From: Lachnospiraceae bacterium
GTDB lineage: Bacteria; Bacillota; Clostridia; Lachnospirales; Lachnospiraceae
Assembly (NCBI GenBank): GCA_017479285.1
Contig: JAFVCL010000071.1
Span: 1 to 45,160 of the forward strand
Length of the DNA stretch: 45,160 nucleotides
Reading direction: 5' to 3'
Position numbers and translations under genes: made by a program. Under the pieces are notes generated by a model that was given only the letters and a program-made list of their open reading frames with translations, had not been told where the DNA came from and searched no databases. Shown piece after piece: positions 1 to 9,636 of this stretch; the first letter of the stretch is position 1; every line of letters begins with the position of its first letter.

Positions 1-1
1 A

Positions 2-499
2 GTTTTGTTTATTATCGTGATCCTTCTCGGAGCGGATAATATAGGCTTCGGAACTGTGGCAAACATGGTGTTTATCGGATACCTGTGCGATTTTTTCACA
101 TGGCTCTGGAAGAAAATACTTCCGGAAAGGATTTTTGAATATCCGGTTTCGGAAGAGGGCATTAAGGACTATTCCGCAATACCGCATTTTAGCAATGAGT
201 ATCTGTGGCTCAGGATAATCGTTCTTATCGTGGCCCTTGCCGCCTTTGTTTTCTTCGCGGCTCTTTATATGGACTCCGGTCTCGGGGTTTCACCCTGCGA
301 TGCGATCCCTTTTATAGCCCAGCAAAAGATAAAGAAGCTTCCCATCAAGGTCGTAAGGATAATCTATGATGTGACCCTTATCCTCATCGCATTCGCATTC
401 GGGAGCAAGTGGTATATCGCTACGATCCTTATGGCGCTTACGCTCGGACCGGTGATAGAATTTGTGGGAAAAAATATAAAAAAATGGTTTAACTTTTGA
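2..499 (+). CDS. YczE/YyaS/YitT-like integral membrane protein, 5' truncated
   Basis: The reading frame is open to the left edge of the window, so only the C-terminal ~165 residues are present. The visible part has hydrophobic segments separated by short loops and a GFGTVANMVFIGYLCDF stretch that resembles the conserved 'G-x-GT-x-x-N-x-x-x-IG' region of YczE-type membrane proteins. A second conserved-looking stretch reads GLGVSPCDAIPF. These proteins are predicted multi-pass membrane proteins of unknown substrate; no transport role is claimed here. The next gene starts 23 bases downstream, which allows co-transcription. A TTG at position 5 is unlikely to be a real start because the frame continues upstream of it. 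Family call is from recognition of the sequence pattern only. Confidence 0.6.
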   Translation, partial: VLFIIVILLGADNIGFGTVANMVFIGYLCDFFTWLWKKILPERIFEYPVSEEGIKDYSAIPHFSNEYLWLRIIVLIVALAAFVFFAALYMDSGLGVSPCDAIPFIAQQKIKKLPIKVVRIIYDVTLILIAFAFGSKWYIATILMALTLGPVIEFVGKNIKKWFNF

Positions 500-522
500 T
501 CGTATAAAAGTATTATTTCTTT

Positions 523-2133
523 ATGAGACCTTTTGGAAATCGCCGCAAAAGTCCGAAGGGACAGAATATCCGGAAAAGCTCCGGCATAGCGCTGTTTTTG
601 TGCCTTGCTTTTATTATCTCGGGGACAAATGTCTGCCCTCTTTTTTCCTATGCGCTGACCGATGAAGAAAAGCTGGAAATCAACGAAAGTCTTGAGGTTG
701 TGACAAACGAGACAGCGAACTGGCCCCAGGGACCGATAGTCGGCGCTGAGTCGGCAATCCTTATGGAAGCCGGAACGGGGATGGTATTGTACGAGAAGAA
801 CGCGTACAAAACAGAGTTTCCGGCGTCGACCACGAAGATAATGACCTGCCTTCTCGCGGCGGAAAACTGTGAGATGACGGAGGTGGTTCCCTTTTCGTAT
901 GACGCGGTATTTGATACGCCGAGAAACAGCAATCATATCGCCATAGATCCGGGGGAGGAGATGACGGTATATGAGTGCCTCCAGGCGATTCTCATCCGCT
1001 CCGCAAATGAATGTTCGTTTGCGCTGGCAGAGGCAGTGGGAGGCGGAGACAGAGCGGCCTTTATCGATATGATGAATGAGAGAGCGGCGGAGCTTGGCTG
1101 CGCCAATACACATTTTTCAAACCCCAACGGTCTGCCGGATGATACCCATTATACCTGCGCTTACGATCTTGCGCTTATCGGGAGAGAGTTTTTTAAGAGT
1201 GATCTGCTCTGCGGTATCACCATGATGCCGAGGCTTCATATATATCCATCCGCGAAACAAAAGGATGAGATAATCGAGAATTCAACGAATGAAATGCTAA
1301 GAAACCCCGTGTACGCGTATCCGAATCTCATCGGAGCAAAGACGGGGCATACCGAGGAGGCAGGGTACTGTCTTGTCTCCTGCGCGGAGAAGGACGGGGT
1401 AAGACTGATATGCGTGGTGCTGAATGATGTTGCGCCAAACCAGTATCTTGACACCATATCTTTGTTTGACTACGGCTTTTCCAATTTTGACAAGGTGAAT
1501 ATCTCCGAGACGGAGACAAAGTATAATATAAGCACAAAGGGCTCCTTTTATACAGGAGTTGATTTCCTGGGAAATTCCGAGCCCATACTTTCCCTTAACA
1601 AGAATGACTATATCATGCTCCCGAAGACAGTGGTATTCTCCGATATCGAGTCCGACATATCGTACAACACGGAGAGCAAGACCTCAGTGGCGCTTATAAC
1701 ATATTCTTATCATGGAAGATTTCTTGGAACCGCGTCGGTAGATTTTGCCGTATCCGGCGACAGCGCGAGCTACACCTTTGACGAGCTGCCGGCGTCAATG
1801 CAGATAGAGAAGGAAGAACCCATTATCCCGGAAGAGCAGAGGGTCATATTTGTAAACATTGTCAAGATAGGGCGTTATGTGCTTATTATCGGCGGGGGAG
1901 GAACCCTTCTGTTTTTGATAGTAAAGGGAGTTCTGGGGTACAGAAAAAGACATCCGAACTGGCGGGCAAACTGGCGCCGGGAGCGGAGAAAAAGAAAGAA
2001 CCGTACAAGGAACATTTCCATACACCAGGAGGCGAGACGCCACAAGGCGGAGTTTCGGGCAGAGGAAAGACGGAGGACCAGCGGAAGGCGGAGAGTAAAC
2101 CGCAGTATGAGTGAGAGAGCGCGAAGGAAATAA
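523..2133 (+). CDS. D-alanyl-D-alanine carboxypeptidase, peptidase S11 (DacF-like), membrane anchored
   Basis: Penicillin-binding serine carboxypeptidase that would trim the terminal D-Ala of peptidoglycan stem peptides outside the membrane. An N-terminal hydrophobic segment (about residues 21-45) is the export signal. All three catalytic motifs of family S11 are visible: S102-T-T-K105, S160-A-N162 and K273-T-G275. After a beta-rich C-terminal domain there is a transmembrane helix (about residues 449-468) followed by a very Arg/Lys-rich tail of about 65 residues. The helix anchors the enzyme; the tail would be cytoplasmic. At 536 residues it is longer than typical DacA/DacF proteins (about 380-440), mainly through this tail. 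ATG at 523 has no strong Shine-Dalgarno, but no better start precedes the signal peptide. The gene converges on trmB. Confidence 0.9.
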   Translation: MRPFGNRRKSPKGQNIRKSSGIALFLCLAFIISGTNVCPLFSYALTDEEKLEINESLEVVTNETANWPQGPIVGAESAILMEAGTGMVLYEKNAYKTEFPASTTKIMTCLLAAENCEMTEVVPFSYDAVFDTPRNSNHIAIDPGEEMTVYECLQAILIRSANECSFALAEAVGGGDRAAFIDMMNERAAELGCANTHFSNPNGLPDDTHYTCAYDLALIGREFFKSDLLCGITMMPRLHIYPSAKQKDEIIENSTNEMLRNPVYAYPNLIGAKTGHTEEAGYCLVSCAEKDGVRLICVVLNDVAPNQYLDTISLFDYGFSNFDKVNISETETKYNISTKGSFYTGVDFLGNSEPILSLNKNDYIMLPKTVVFSDIESDISYNTESKTSVALITYSYHGRFLGTASVDFAVSGDSASYTFDELPASMQIEKEEPIIPEEQRVIFVNIVKIGRYVLIIGGGGTLLFLIVKGVLGYRKRHPNWRANWRRERRKRKNRTRNISIHQEARRHKAEFRAEERRRTSGRRRVNRSMSERARRK

Positions 2134-2158
2134 AAAAGCCGCTCTTTATCTGGCGGCT
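2132..2158 (-). terminator. Rho-independent terminator of trmB
   Basis: Read on the minus strand, AGCCGC and GCGGCT pair around a 10-base loop (arms 2153-2158 and 2137-2142) and are followed by a run of six T (2132-2137). The hairpin overlaps the last codons of trmB and lies just after the convergent carboxypeptidase gene. Confidence 0.7.
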
Positions 2159-2799
2159 CTGTGAATACAGTATTTAAATATGGGATTCCCCATTGCGGAG
2201 AATTTCTCTTCATATTCAGTCATTACATTATTCTCCATAAGAGCGGGGTCCGAGTGCAGGTCATAGGAGATATAATCCGCTTCCCAGCCGGCGGGCTCCA
2301 GCTCTTCTACCGCAAAATCAAAAAGTCCGCGGTTGTCGGTCTTGAATTCAATAAGACCATCAGGCTTCAGGATGCGGTCGTATCTCGCAAGAAACTGTCT
2401 TGAAGGAAGACGCCTTTTCGCATGGCGGTCCTTCGGCCAGGGATCCGAGAAATTAAGGTAGATCCTGTCCACCTCTCCGGGGGCTAAGACCTTATCAATA
2501 TCCTCCGCATCCATGCGGACAAATACGAGATTGGGCTTTTCCTCAGCCTCCATTTTCTGAACTGCACGGAGTAAAACGGCGGAGTATTTCTCTATTCCGA
2601 TGTAGTTTACACCGGGGTTTAAGGCGGCAAGATCATGTATAAAGCGGCCCTTTCCCATACCGATCTCAATCCGGATGGGAGAGCTGTTTCCGAAACGCTC
2701 ATGCCAGGTTCCGGGGCAGTTAAAGAGCTCATCCTCGTTTACTACATATTTGCTGTCGGCGATCATTTCCTGACAGCCGGTTATATTTCTAAGACGCAT
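2146..2799 (-). CDS. trmB: tRNA (guanine-N7-)-methyltransferase
   Basis: SAM-dependent enzyme that makes m7G46 in tRNA variable loops. The glycine-rich SAM site IEIGMGKGRF is present, followed by YIGIEKYSAVLLRA and the TrmB signature FSDPWPKDRHAKRR. The C-terminal FKTDNRGLFDF is also typical. I place the start at ATG 2799 (217 residues, starting MRLRNI) rather than at the upstream in-frame ATG at 2829. AAAGGA lies five to six bases before 2799, and family members begin with a closely similar MRLRNI sequence. A consensus promoter lies about 90 bases upstream. The gene is divergent from uvrC and convergent with the carboxypeptidase. Confidence 0.95.
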   Translation of the reverse strand: MRLRNITGCQEMIADSKYVVNEDELFNCPGTWHERFGNSSPIRIEIGMGKGRFIHDLAALNPGVNYIGIEKYSAVLLRAVQKMEAEEKPNLVFVRMDAEDIDKVLAPGEVDRIYLNFSDPWPKDRHAKRRLPSRQFLARYDRILKPDGLIEFKTDNRGLFDFAVEELEPAGWEADYISYDLHSDPALMENNVMTEYEEKFSAMGNPIFKYCIHRAAR

Positions 2800-2892
2800 A
2801 ATATTCCTTTGAAGTGCATGATCCTGCATAGCCCGGGTGACCGGAGAGTGTATGCAAAATCAGCCGGTGGCGTTTTACTGGCGACGCGAGAA

Positions 2893-2921
2893 ATTATAGG
2901 CTAAATTGTTTTTTATGTCAA
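2893..2921 (-). promoter_or_regulatory. Sigma-A consensus promoter for trmB
   Basis: On the minus strand there is TTGACA (2916-2921), a 17-base spacer, and TATAAT (2893-2898): an exact match to both consensus hexamers with ideal spacing. Transcription would start near 2886, giving a leader of about 87 bases before the trmB ATG at 2799. Confidence 0.85.
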
Positions 2922-2995
2922 TAAAGGGAAGAACACAGACGCGAGAATGTTGACTGTCAGGGCAGGGTTCCGTATAGCTTGAAAGGCGTATCTGT

Positions 2996-4897
2996 ATGTT
3001 TGATATTCAGGAGGAACTGAAAAAATTACCGCAAAACCCCGGTGTGTACATCATGAGAGATGCCGCGGGGGGAGTCCTTTATGTGGGAAAAGCCGTAAAT
3101 CTGCATAACCGCGTCCGCTCATATTTCAGAAAGAACATCGGGCGGGGACCGGCGATAGACCAGATGGTCTCGCTTATAGATCATTTTGAATATATCATAA
3201 CGGATTCGGAGCTTGAGGCGCTGGTACTTGAAAATAATCTTATCAAAGAGTATTCGCCCAAGTACAACACGCTTTTAAAGGACGACAAGACTTACCCCTA
3301 CATAAAGGTAACCATCGGTGAGGACTATCCGAGGGTACTGTTTTCAAGAACAATGAAGAAAGATAAGTCGAAATATTATGGTCCCTACAGCTCCGCCGGT
3401 GCGGTAAAGGACACCATCGAGCTTTTGAACAAGCTATACAGGCTGAGGACATGCAACCGCGCCCTGCCGCGGGATATAGGCCTTGAGAGACCCTGCCTTA
3501 ATTATCATATCGGGCAGTGCAGCGCTCCCTGTCAGGGCTATGTTTCAAAGGAGGAGTACGCAGCGCAGGTTGCGGGGGCGCTTGAGTTCCTTGGAGGAAA
3601 TTACAAGCCTGTATTAAAGGAGCTTGAGGAGAAGATGAACGCCGCCGCGGAGAGGCTTGAATTTGAGGAGGCGGCAAGGCTGAGGGATCTCCACGCAAGT
3701 GTAAAGAGTGTGGCACAGAAGCAGAAGATAACGGATAATGAGGGCGATGATAAGGATGTTATCGCCATGAGCCGTGACAAGGATGAGGTGGTAATGCAGA
3801 TATTCTTTGTCCGGGATGGTAAGCTTATTGGGCGTGAGCATTATTATATGACACATGTGTCGGAGGAGTCTCCCGCCATGATAATGCAGGATTTTGTCAA
3901 GCAGTTCTACGCGGGTACGCCTTTCCTTCCGAGGGAGCTTATGCTGCAGTACGAGATTGAGGACGCGGAGCTTATCGAAAAATGGCTCAGTGAAAGAAGG
4001 GGAGCGAGAGTATATATAAGGGTTCCAAAGGCCGGGACCAAGGAAAAGCTGGTTGAGCTTGCGGCACATAATGCCGAGATAATCCTTACCCAGGACAGAG
4101 AGAAGCTCAAGCGCGAAGAGGGAAGAACGATCGGGGCGGTTAAGGAGATAGCAAAGCTTTTGGGACTTGAGAACGCAGACCGTATGGAGGCCTTTGATAT
4201 TTCGAATACCAACGGATTTGAGAATGTCGCGTCAATGGTGGTATTTGAAAAGGGAAAGCCCAAAAAGAGCGATTACAGGAAATTCAGGATAAAGACGGTC
4301 GCAGGCCCCGACGATTACGCCTGCATGAGGGAGGCACTTACGAGGCGCTTTACCCATGGCATGGAGGAGAACGAGGAGCTTGCGAGAAAGAATCTCGGCG
4401 CGGAGTACGGGAGCTTTTCGAAATATCCGGACCTTCTTTTGATGGACGGAGGAAGAGGCCAGGTAAATATCGCGCTGGAGGTTCTGGGGAGCCTTGGACT
4501 TAATGTTCCGGTCTGCGGAATGGTTAAGGATGATTACCCCAGAACGAGAGGAATTTATTTTAACAATGTTGAGCTTCCCATAGATATCCACTCCGAGGGC
4601 TTTAAGCTTGTGACGAGGATACAGGACGAGGCCCACAGGTTTGCGATCGAGTATCATAAGTCCCTTCGAAGCAAGGTTCAGGTAAAGTCGATACTGGAGG
4701 ATATCCCGGGGGTCGGACCCGCAAGAAGAAAGGCGCTTATGCGTCATTTCTCAAATCTTTCGGATATAGGGGAGGCAAGCGTCGAGGATATAAGCCGGAT
4801 TCCGGAGTTTTCCCCGGCGGCGGCAGAAGCGGTCGTAAAGTTCTTTAGGGAGAGAAAAACTTGTCAAAATGCAGATGACGGGGGCGATACTGACTGA
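2996..4897 (+). CDS. uvrC: Excinuclease ABC subunit C
   Basis: Nucleotide-excision repair nuclease that makes both incisions around a lesion marked by UvrA/UvrB. Domain order is standard for the family. A GIY-YIG nuclease domain comes first (GVYIMRD and LYVGKA within residues 1-100). A cysteine cluster follows near residues 155-180 ([19 protein letters not shown]), then a UVR motif around residues 200-240 ([12 protein letters not shown]). Next is the RNase H-like endonuclease region containing [10 protein letters not shown] and [10 protein letters not shown], and C-terminal helix-hairpin-helix repeats ([16 protein letters not shown]). Length of 633 residues is normal. GAAAGG about 10 bases before the ATG serves as the ribosome site. 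hprK follows after about 150 bases with a hairpin between. Confidence 0.97.
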   Translation: MFDIQEELKKLPQNPGVYIMRDAAGGVLYVGKAVNLHNRVRSYFRKNIGRGPAIDQMVSLIDHFEYIITDSELEALVLENNLIKEYSPKYNTLLKDDKTYPYIKVTIGEDYPRVLFSRTMKKDKSKYYGPYSSAGAVKDTIELLNKLYRLRTCNRALPRDIGLERPCLNYHIGQCSAPCQGYVSKEEYAAQVAGALEFLGGNYKPVLKELEEKMNAAAERLEFEEAARLRDLHASVKSVAQKQKITDNEGDDKDVIAMSRDKDEVVMQIFFVRDGKLIGREHYYMTHVSEESPAMIMQDFVKQFYAGTPFLPRELMLQYEIEDAELIEKWLSERRGARVYIRVPKAGTKEKLVELAAHNAEIILTQDREKLKREEGRTIGAVKEIAKLLGLENADRMEAFDISNTNGFENVASMVVFEKGKPKKSDYRKFRIKTVAGPDDYACMREALTRRFTHGMEENEELARKNLGAEYGSFSKYPDLLLMDGGRGQVNIALEVLGSLGLNVPVCGMVKDDYPRTRGIYFNNVELPIDIHSEGFKLVTRIQDEAHRFAIEYHKSLRSKVQVKSILEDIPGVGPARRKALMRHFSNLSDIGEASVEDISRIPEFSPAAAEAVVKFFRERKTCQNADDGGDTD

Positions 4898-4950
4898 ATA
4901 ATTGATAAATATGTGATAATGCTTTTATTGGAAAACTGTGATATCATTAA

Positions 4951-4976
4951 AAAAGCGGGTTTTAAGCCCGGCTTTT
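4951..4976 (+). terminator. Hairpin between uvrC and hprK, possible weak terminator
   Basis: AAAAGCGGG (4951-4959) pairs with CCC-G-GCTTTT (4967-4976) around a seven-base loop with one bulged G. The 3' arm ends in TTTT. This could terminate or attenuate uvrC transcription ahead of hprK. The short T-run makes it a modest candidate. Confidence 0.5.
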
Positions 4977-5047
4977 AAAGGCGAAATAAATGAGCTGCAT
5001 CTTTTCAGGATCGGGGATGTACAGGATTTCGAAAAAGGGGTAAAGGT

Positions 5048-5995
5048 ATGGCAACGGTTAAACTTACGAAGGTTGTTGAAAAAATGAAGCTGGAGAATCT
5101 TACTCCGGATATTCCTATCGACAAGATAAGGATCCAGGAGCCCGATATAAACCGTCCGGCTCTTCAGATCGCGGGGTACTATGAGTATTTTGATGCTGCC
5201 CGTATCCAGATAATCGGTTATGTAGAGTATTCCTACATGGAGAATGCTCTTGATCCCGAGCAGCAGAGGGAAGCTTTTTCAAAGCTTTTGGATTACCCGA
5301 TCCCGGCCATCGTTTTTTGCAGAAACTTAAGACCCAACGATATTTTCCTTGAGGTCGCAAAGGAGAAGGGCAGACCGATATTCCTTACCTCCGAGCCCAC
5401 CTCCGCATTTACCGCGGAGATAATAAGATGGCTCAACGAACAGCTTGCCCCGATGATGACCGTACACGGAGTTCTTATCGATGTATACGGACAGGGAGTG
5501 CTTATAACCGGCGAGAGCGGTATCGGTAAATCCGAGGCGGCGCTTGAGCTTATAAAGCGTGGACACAGACTTGTGAGCGATGATGCGGTGGAGCTTAGAA
5601 AGATAAATGATGAGCTTCTTATGGGAACCGCGCCGGATATTACAAAGCACCTTATCGAGCTGAGGGGTATAGGCATCGTCGATGTAAAGGCTCTCTACGG
5701 TGCGTCCTCCGTCAAGGATTACCAGCAGATAGACCTGGTTATTCACCTGGAGGACTGGGACAGGGACAAGGATTACGACAGGCTCGGACTTGAGGATAAT
5801 TACACCGAGTATCTCGGAGTAAAGGTGGCAAGCCACAATATCCCCATAAGACCCGGCCGAAACCTGGCAGTTATATGCGAGTCCGCAGCGGTAAACTTCC
5901 GTCAGAAGAAGATGGGATACAACGCTGCCGAGGAGCTTTACAAGAGATTCCAGGAGAATCTTGCAAAGCGCGGAGAGGAGGAAGACGAGGACTGA
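5048..5995 (+). CDS. hprK: HPr kinase/phosphorylase
   Basis: Bifunctional enzyme that phosphorylates and dephosphorylates Ser46 of HPr or Crh; it is the sensor step of catabolite repression through CcpA in Firmicutes. An N-terminal alpha/beta domain (residues 1-130) precedes the P-loop GESGIGKS (G155-S162). The downstream RGHRLVSDDAVEL carries the acidic pair of the active site. The HprK signature LRGIGIVDVKALYG lies near residue 207. Length of 315 residues matches the family. GGGGTAAAGGT precedes the ATG. The stop codon shares one base with the ATG of the following ROK kinase, so the two are translationally coupled. Its likely substrate, the HPr-like protein at 9733, lies in the same cluster. 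Confidence 0.97.
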   Translation: MATVKLTKVVEKMKLENLTPDIPIDKIRIQEPDINRPALQIAGYYEYFDAARIQIIGYVEYSYMENALDPEQQREAFSKLLDYPIPAIVFCRNLRPNDIFLEVAKEKGRPIFLTSEPTSAFTAEIIRWLNEQLAPMMTVHGVLIDVYGQGVLITGESGIGKSEAALELIKRGHRLVSDDAVELRKINDELLMGTAPDITKHLIELRGIGIVDVKALYGASSVKDYQQIDLVIHLEDWDRDKDYDRLGLEDNYTEYLGVKVASHNIPIRPGRNLAVICESAAVNFRQKKMGYNAAEELYKRFQENLAKRGEEEDED

Positions 5996-6939
5996 TGAAG
6001 TACGCAGTAGGTGTTGATATAGGCGGAACAACCGTCAAGATAGGTATTTTTGAGGAAAATTCAAAGCTGATCGACAAGTGGGAAATCCCTACCGTAACGG
6101 AAGACGGCGGAAAGAGGATAATCCCGGATATCGCAGAGAGCGTTCTTTCAAAGCTTGAGGAGAAGGACATTAAAAAGAGTGATGTCCTCGGGGTTGGAGT
6201 CGGAGCCCCCGGAGCTGTGGATGACGAGGGATATATGCCGAACGGGGCCGTAAATCTCGGGTGGAAGCCCTTCAATCTAAGGGAGGAATTCGAGAAGGAG
6301 ATAGGCTTAAGGGTCATCGGAGCAAATGACGCAAATGTCGCCGCATTCGGAGAGATGTGGCAGGGCGGCGGACTCGGCTACAGCGATATGGTTGCCGTTA
6401 CTCTCGGAACCGGTGTCGGCGGCGGAATAATAACCGGCGGAAAGATAATCGCAGGCGCTGCGGGTGCGGGTGGGGAAATCGGCCACATCCATATCGAGGA
6501 TAACGAGAGCGAAACCTGCGGCTGCGGAAACAAGGGCTGCCTTGAGCAGTATGCCTCCGCAACGGGAATTGTAAGACTTGCCGGAAGAAGGCTTGAGAAG
6601 GACGATACTCCGAGCGTATTAAGAGAAGGCGCAGTCACCGCAAAGGCTGTGTTTGACGCGGTTAAAGCCGGAGATAAGCTTGCCTGCGAGGTTGCGGAGC
6701 AGTTCGGATATTACCTCGGAAAAGGTCTTGCTGCCGTCGCAAATGTAGTTAATCCGCAGGTATTCGTCATCGGAGGAGGTGTCTCGAAGGCGGGAGAAAT
6801 GCTGATACCCTTTATCGAGCCGAGCTTTAAGAAATATGCGTTTAATCCCTGCAGATGTGCGAAATTTGCCATGGCAGAGCTTGGAAACGATGCGGGAATA
6901 GTCGGGGCAGCAGGCATGGTCATAAAGGCAGATGAATAA
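5995..6939 (+). CDS. ROK-family glucokinase
   Basis: ATP-dependent sugar kinase of the ROK family, most likely glucokinase feeding cytoplasmic glucose into glycolysis. The N-terminal phosphate-binding motif DIGGTTVKIG is at residues 8-17. The ROK signature is complete: GHIHIE followed by the zinc ligands in CGCGNKGCLEQYAS. The sugar-binding region includes GANDANVAAFGE. The start at 5995 is chosen because ATG overlaps the hprK stop (TGATG). The frame extends further upstream within hprK, but translation from there would give a non-family N-terminus. Length is 314 residues. murB starts six bases after the stop. Substrate specificity (glucose versus another hexose) cannot be settled from sequence alone. 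Confidence 0.9.
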   Translation: MKYAVGVDIGGTTVKIGIFEENSKLIDKWEIPTVTEDGGKRIIPDIAESVLSKLEEKDIKKSDVLGVGVGAPGAVDDEGYMPNGAVNLGWKPFNLREEFEKEIGLRVIGANDANVAAFGEMWQGGGLGYSDMVAVTLGTGVGGGIITGGKIIAGAAGAGGEIGHIHIEDNESETCGCGNKGCLEQYASATGIVRLAGRRLEKDDTPSVLREGAVTAKAVFDAVKAGDKLACEVAEQFGYYLGKGLAAVANVVNPQVFVIGGGVSKAGEMLIPFIEPSFKKYAFNPCRCAKFAMAELGNDAGIVGAAGMVIKADE

Positions 6940-6944
6940 TAAAG

Positions 6945-7853
6945 ATGCTGACAGGTACTGTTATTGAAACAATAACCGAATACACTTCGCCGGAGCGCGT
7001 AAAGACGGGAGAGACCCTGTCCGCGCATACATCCTTCAGAATCGGAGGAGCTGCCGGGTGCTTTGTGGAGATCGGCTCCCCAAAGGAACTGACGGATGTG
7101 TCGGAATATTTAAAACGGGAAAAGATAAGGTTTTTCGTACTCGGAAACGGAAGCAATACGCTGTTTTCGGATGAGGGCTTTGACGGGGTGGTGCTCCATA
7201 TAGGAAAAGGCCTCTCCGAGATAAAGGTCCGCGGGAATGTTATTTATGCCGGGGCGGGGGCGCTGCTCTCTGCGGTGTCAAAGCAGGCAGCGGCAAATTC
7301 GCTCTCGGGTCTTGAGTTTGCAGCCGGGATACCGGGAACCGTGGGCGGCGGGCTTGTAATGAATGCCGGAGCTTACGACGGAGAGATGAAGCAGGTCGTA
7401 AAGTCCGCACAGGTCATCACTCCGGAGGGCGGGCTGAGAGAGCTCGGCATCGGGGAATTAAAGCTGGACTACCGAAGCAGTATCTTAAGACATTCCGGAT
7501 ATATTGTGACAGGAGTGACCTTTGAGTTAAAGCCCGGAGATAAGAACCGGATCCTCGGAATGATGGAGGATTTTGGCATAAGAAGGCGGGAGAAACAGCC
7601 TTTGGAGCTTCCGAGCGCAGGAAGCACTTTTAAAAGACCGGAGGGAAACTTCGCGGGAAAGCTTATAATGGATGCGGAGCTTCGCGGATTCCAGATAGGG
7701 GGAGCGAGGGTATCCGACAAGCATTGCGGCTTTATTGTAAACACAGGTAACGCGACATCGGAGGATGTCGTTAAGCTTATAGAGACGGTGCAGAAAAGGG
7801 TTTATGAGAGGTTCGGGGTAATGCTTGAACCGGAAATCGAGATCGTAAAATGA
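6945..7853 (+). CDS. murB: UDP-N-acetylenolpyruvoylglucosamine reductase
   Basis: FAD- and NADPH-dependent enzyme completing UDP-MurNAc synthesis for peptidoglycan. Visible FAD-binding segments are GNGSNTLFSDEGF and AGIPGTVGGGLVMNAGAYDG. YRSSILR and PSAGSTFKRPEGNFAGKLI contain active-site residues including the catalytic Ser of the GSTFKRP segment. The C-terminal LEPEIEIV is typical. Length is 302 residues, consistent with the type II (Gram-positive) form. Its last codon and stop overlap the rapZ start by four bases (ATGA), indicating coupling. Confidence 0.97.
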   Translation: MLTGTVIETITEYTSPERVKTGETLSAHTSFRIGGAAGCFVEIGSPKELTDVSEYLKREKIRFFVLGNGSNTLFSDEGFDGVVLHIGKGLSEIKVRGNVIYAGAGALLSAVSKQAAANSLSGLEFAAGIPGTVGGGLVMNAGAYDGEMKQVVKSAQVITPEGGLRELGIGELKLDYRSSILRHSGYIVTGVTFELKPGDKNRILGMMEDFGIRRREKQPLELPSAGSTFKRPEGNFAGKLIMDAELRGFQIGGARVSDKHCGFIVNTGNATSEDVVKLIETVQKRVYERFGVMLEPEIEIVK

Positions 7854-8716
7854 GATTTATTATTGTGACCGGAATGAGTGGGGGCGGCAAGAGCACCACT
7901 CTGAAGATGCTTGAGGACATGGGGTTTTACTGCGTGGACAATCTGCCGGTATCCCTGCTCGAAAAGTTTGCGGAGCTTATAACACAGCCCGGAACCGAGT
8001 TTACAAAGGTTGCTCTGGGGCTTGATGTCCGCTCGGGACAGCCGTTTATGGAGCTTCCGGGAATCCTTGATAACCTTGCGGAGAACGGGATCGGGGTTGA
8101 TGTCCTTTATCTTGAAGCCTCCGACAGGGCGCTGATACGGCGCTATAAGGAGACAAGGCGTATGCATCCCCTCTCGCCGGAGGGTAGGGTGGAGGATGGA
8201 GTCGCCAGGGAAAAGGAGATGCTCTCGGGCATCAAACAGCGGGCTACTTATGTTATCGATACCACGAATCTGCTGACGCGGGAGCTTAAAGCCCAGCTTG
8301 ACCAGATATTTGTCAAGGATAAGGAATACAACAATCTCATGGTTTCGATCATGTCCTTCGGCTTTAAACACGGAATCCCGGTGGATGCCGATCTGGTATT
8401 TGATGTGAGATTTCTCCCCAACCCCTTCTATGTTGAGGAATTAAAGACAAAGACGGGACTTGACAAGGAAGTAAGAGATTTTGTGATGCAGTATGACGAA
8501 GCCGGCGTGTTCCTCGATAAGGTGACCGATCTTTTACAGTTTCTTATTCCGAATTATATTAAAGAGGGTAAGTACAGCCTTGTTGTGGCAATCGGCTGCA
8601 CCGGCGGAAAGCACAGGAGCGTTACTCTCGCGGATGCTCTGTACAACAGGCTCGAGGAAAAGGGCGGATGCGGCTTAAAGCTCTATCACAGGGATGTGAA
8701 CGCCCTGGGAAAATAG
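7850..8716 (+). CDS. rapZ: RapZ/YvcJ-family nucleotide-binding protein (RNase adapter family)
   Basis: P-loop protein of the RapZ/YvcJ family, found next to hprK and whiA across Firmicutes. Walker A GMSGGGKS is at residues 8-15, followed by the family segment LEDMGFYCVDNLP. The C-terminal domain carries VAIGCTGGKHRSV, the conserved ligand-binding region. In enterobacteria RapZ guides decay of the GlmZ small RNA. In Firmicutes the equivalent protein binds and hydrolyses nucleotides, with a role less clear, so the gene symbol is by family only. It starts on the ATGA overlap with murB, and whiA follows after 41 bases. Confidence 0.95.
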   Translation: MRFIIVTGMSGGGKSTTLKMLEDMGFYCVDNLPVSLLEKFAELITQPGTEFTKVALGLDVRSGQPFMELPGILDNLAENGIGVDVLYLEASDRALIRRYKETRRMHPLSPEGRVEDGVAREKEMLSGIKQRATYVIDTTNLLTRELKAQLDQIFVKDKEYNNLMVSIMSFGFKHGIPVDADLVFDVRFLPNPFYVEELKTKTGLDKEVRDFVMQYDEAGVFLDKVTDLLQFLIPNYIKEGKYSLVVAIGCTGGKHRSVTLADALYNRLEEKGGCGLKLYHRDVNALGK

Positions 8717-8757
8717 CCGGGTTATAAAGATCTGTTAGAGACAGTGGAGTGACAAAG

Positions 8758-9636
8758 ATGTCATTTTCTGGAAAAGTAAAGGATGAACTGATAGGAAAAA
8801 TGCCTCCGTCCCGGCATTGCCAGCTGGCAGAGCTTGCAGGGCTTTTCCACTCCTGCGGCCAGATCGGTGTGTCCGCGGAGGGGACGGTGTCTGTCGGATT
8901 TTCCACAGAGAAGGAGCCGATAGTCAGAAAAGGCTTTACTTTATTGAAGAAAACATTTAATATAGTTGGTGAATTTAACGAAAAAGAAGCCTCATTTATG
9001 GAATTTCTTACAAAAATCGGGAATCCGGAGGAGCCGGTAAATCCCCTTCTTATAAAAAATTCCTGTTGCCAGAGGGCATTTCTCCGAGGCTTTTTCCTCG
9101 GCTGCGGCTCGGTAAGCGATCCTGCCAAGACCTACCATCTTGAGTTTGTGTGCCCGGGTGAAGAACCGGCCGCCCAGGTGGTAGCCCTTTTGAAGGATTT
9201 TGATATTGACGCAAAGACGACCGAACGGAGAAAAAGCGTTGTAGTCTATGTCAAGGAGGGCGAGTCCATCGTGGAGCTTTTCGGTGTTATGGAGGCCACG
9301 GGCGCCCTTATGGAGATGGAAAATGCCCGGATACTTAAAGAGGTCAACAACACCGTAAACCGGCGCGTAAACTGCGAGATGTCAAACATCAGAAAGATCG
9401 TCGGCGCGTCCTCAAGGCAGGTTGAGGATATTAAGTACATCAGGGATAATTACGGACTGGAAAAGCTTCCGGAGTCCTTGCGGCAGATGGCGGCGGTAAG
9501 GATCGAAAACCCTGAATCGCCCCTCGGCGAGCTCGGAGAGCTTCTTGATCCGCCGGTGGGAAAATCCGGAGTAAACCACAGGCTGAGGAGGCTCGGTGAG
9601 ATGGCTGACAGGCTGCGGGAAACCGGAAGTATATAG
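8758..9636 (+). CDS. whiA: WhiA-family DNA-binding regulator
   Basis: Firmicute WhiA homologue with an N-terminal LAGLIDADG-like domain (no nuclease activity expected) and a C-terminal helix-turn-helix. The family opening MSFSGKVKDEL is present, as are the typical CCQRAFLRGFFLGCGSVSDP and NCEMSNIRKIVGASSRQVEDI. In Actinobacteria WhiA controls sporulation; in Bacillus the homologue affects division and chromosome segregation. ATG 8758 (292 residues) is preferred over GTG 8749: GTGGAGTG sits seven bases before the ATG, and the in-frame GTG lies within that ribosome site. It belongs to the hprK-murB-rapZ-whiA cluster. Confidence 0.95.
   Translation: MSFSGKVKDELIGKMPPSRHCQLAELAGLFHSCGQIGVSAEGTVSVGFSTEKEPIVRKGFTLLKKTFNIVGEFNEKEASFMEFLTKIGNPEEPVNPLLIKNSCCQRAFLRGFFLGCGSVSDPAKTYHLEFVCPGEEPAAQVVALLKDFDIDAKTTERRKSVVVYVKEGESIVELFGVMEATGALMEMENARILKEVNNTVNRRVNCEMSNIRKIVGASSRQVEDIKYIRDNYGLEKLPESLRQMAAVRIENPESPLGELGELLDPPVGKSGVNHRLRRLGEMADRLRETGSI

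Noticed and set aside
2950-2978. TTGACT-N17-TATAGC as a promoter for uvrC
   Set aside because: Spacing is ideal, but transcription would start inside the uvrC ribosome site, leaving almost no usable leader. It is kept only as a weak possibility.
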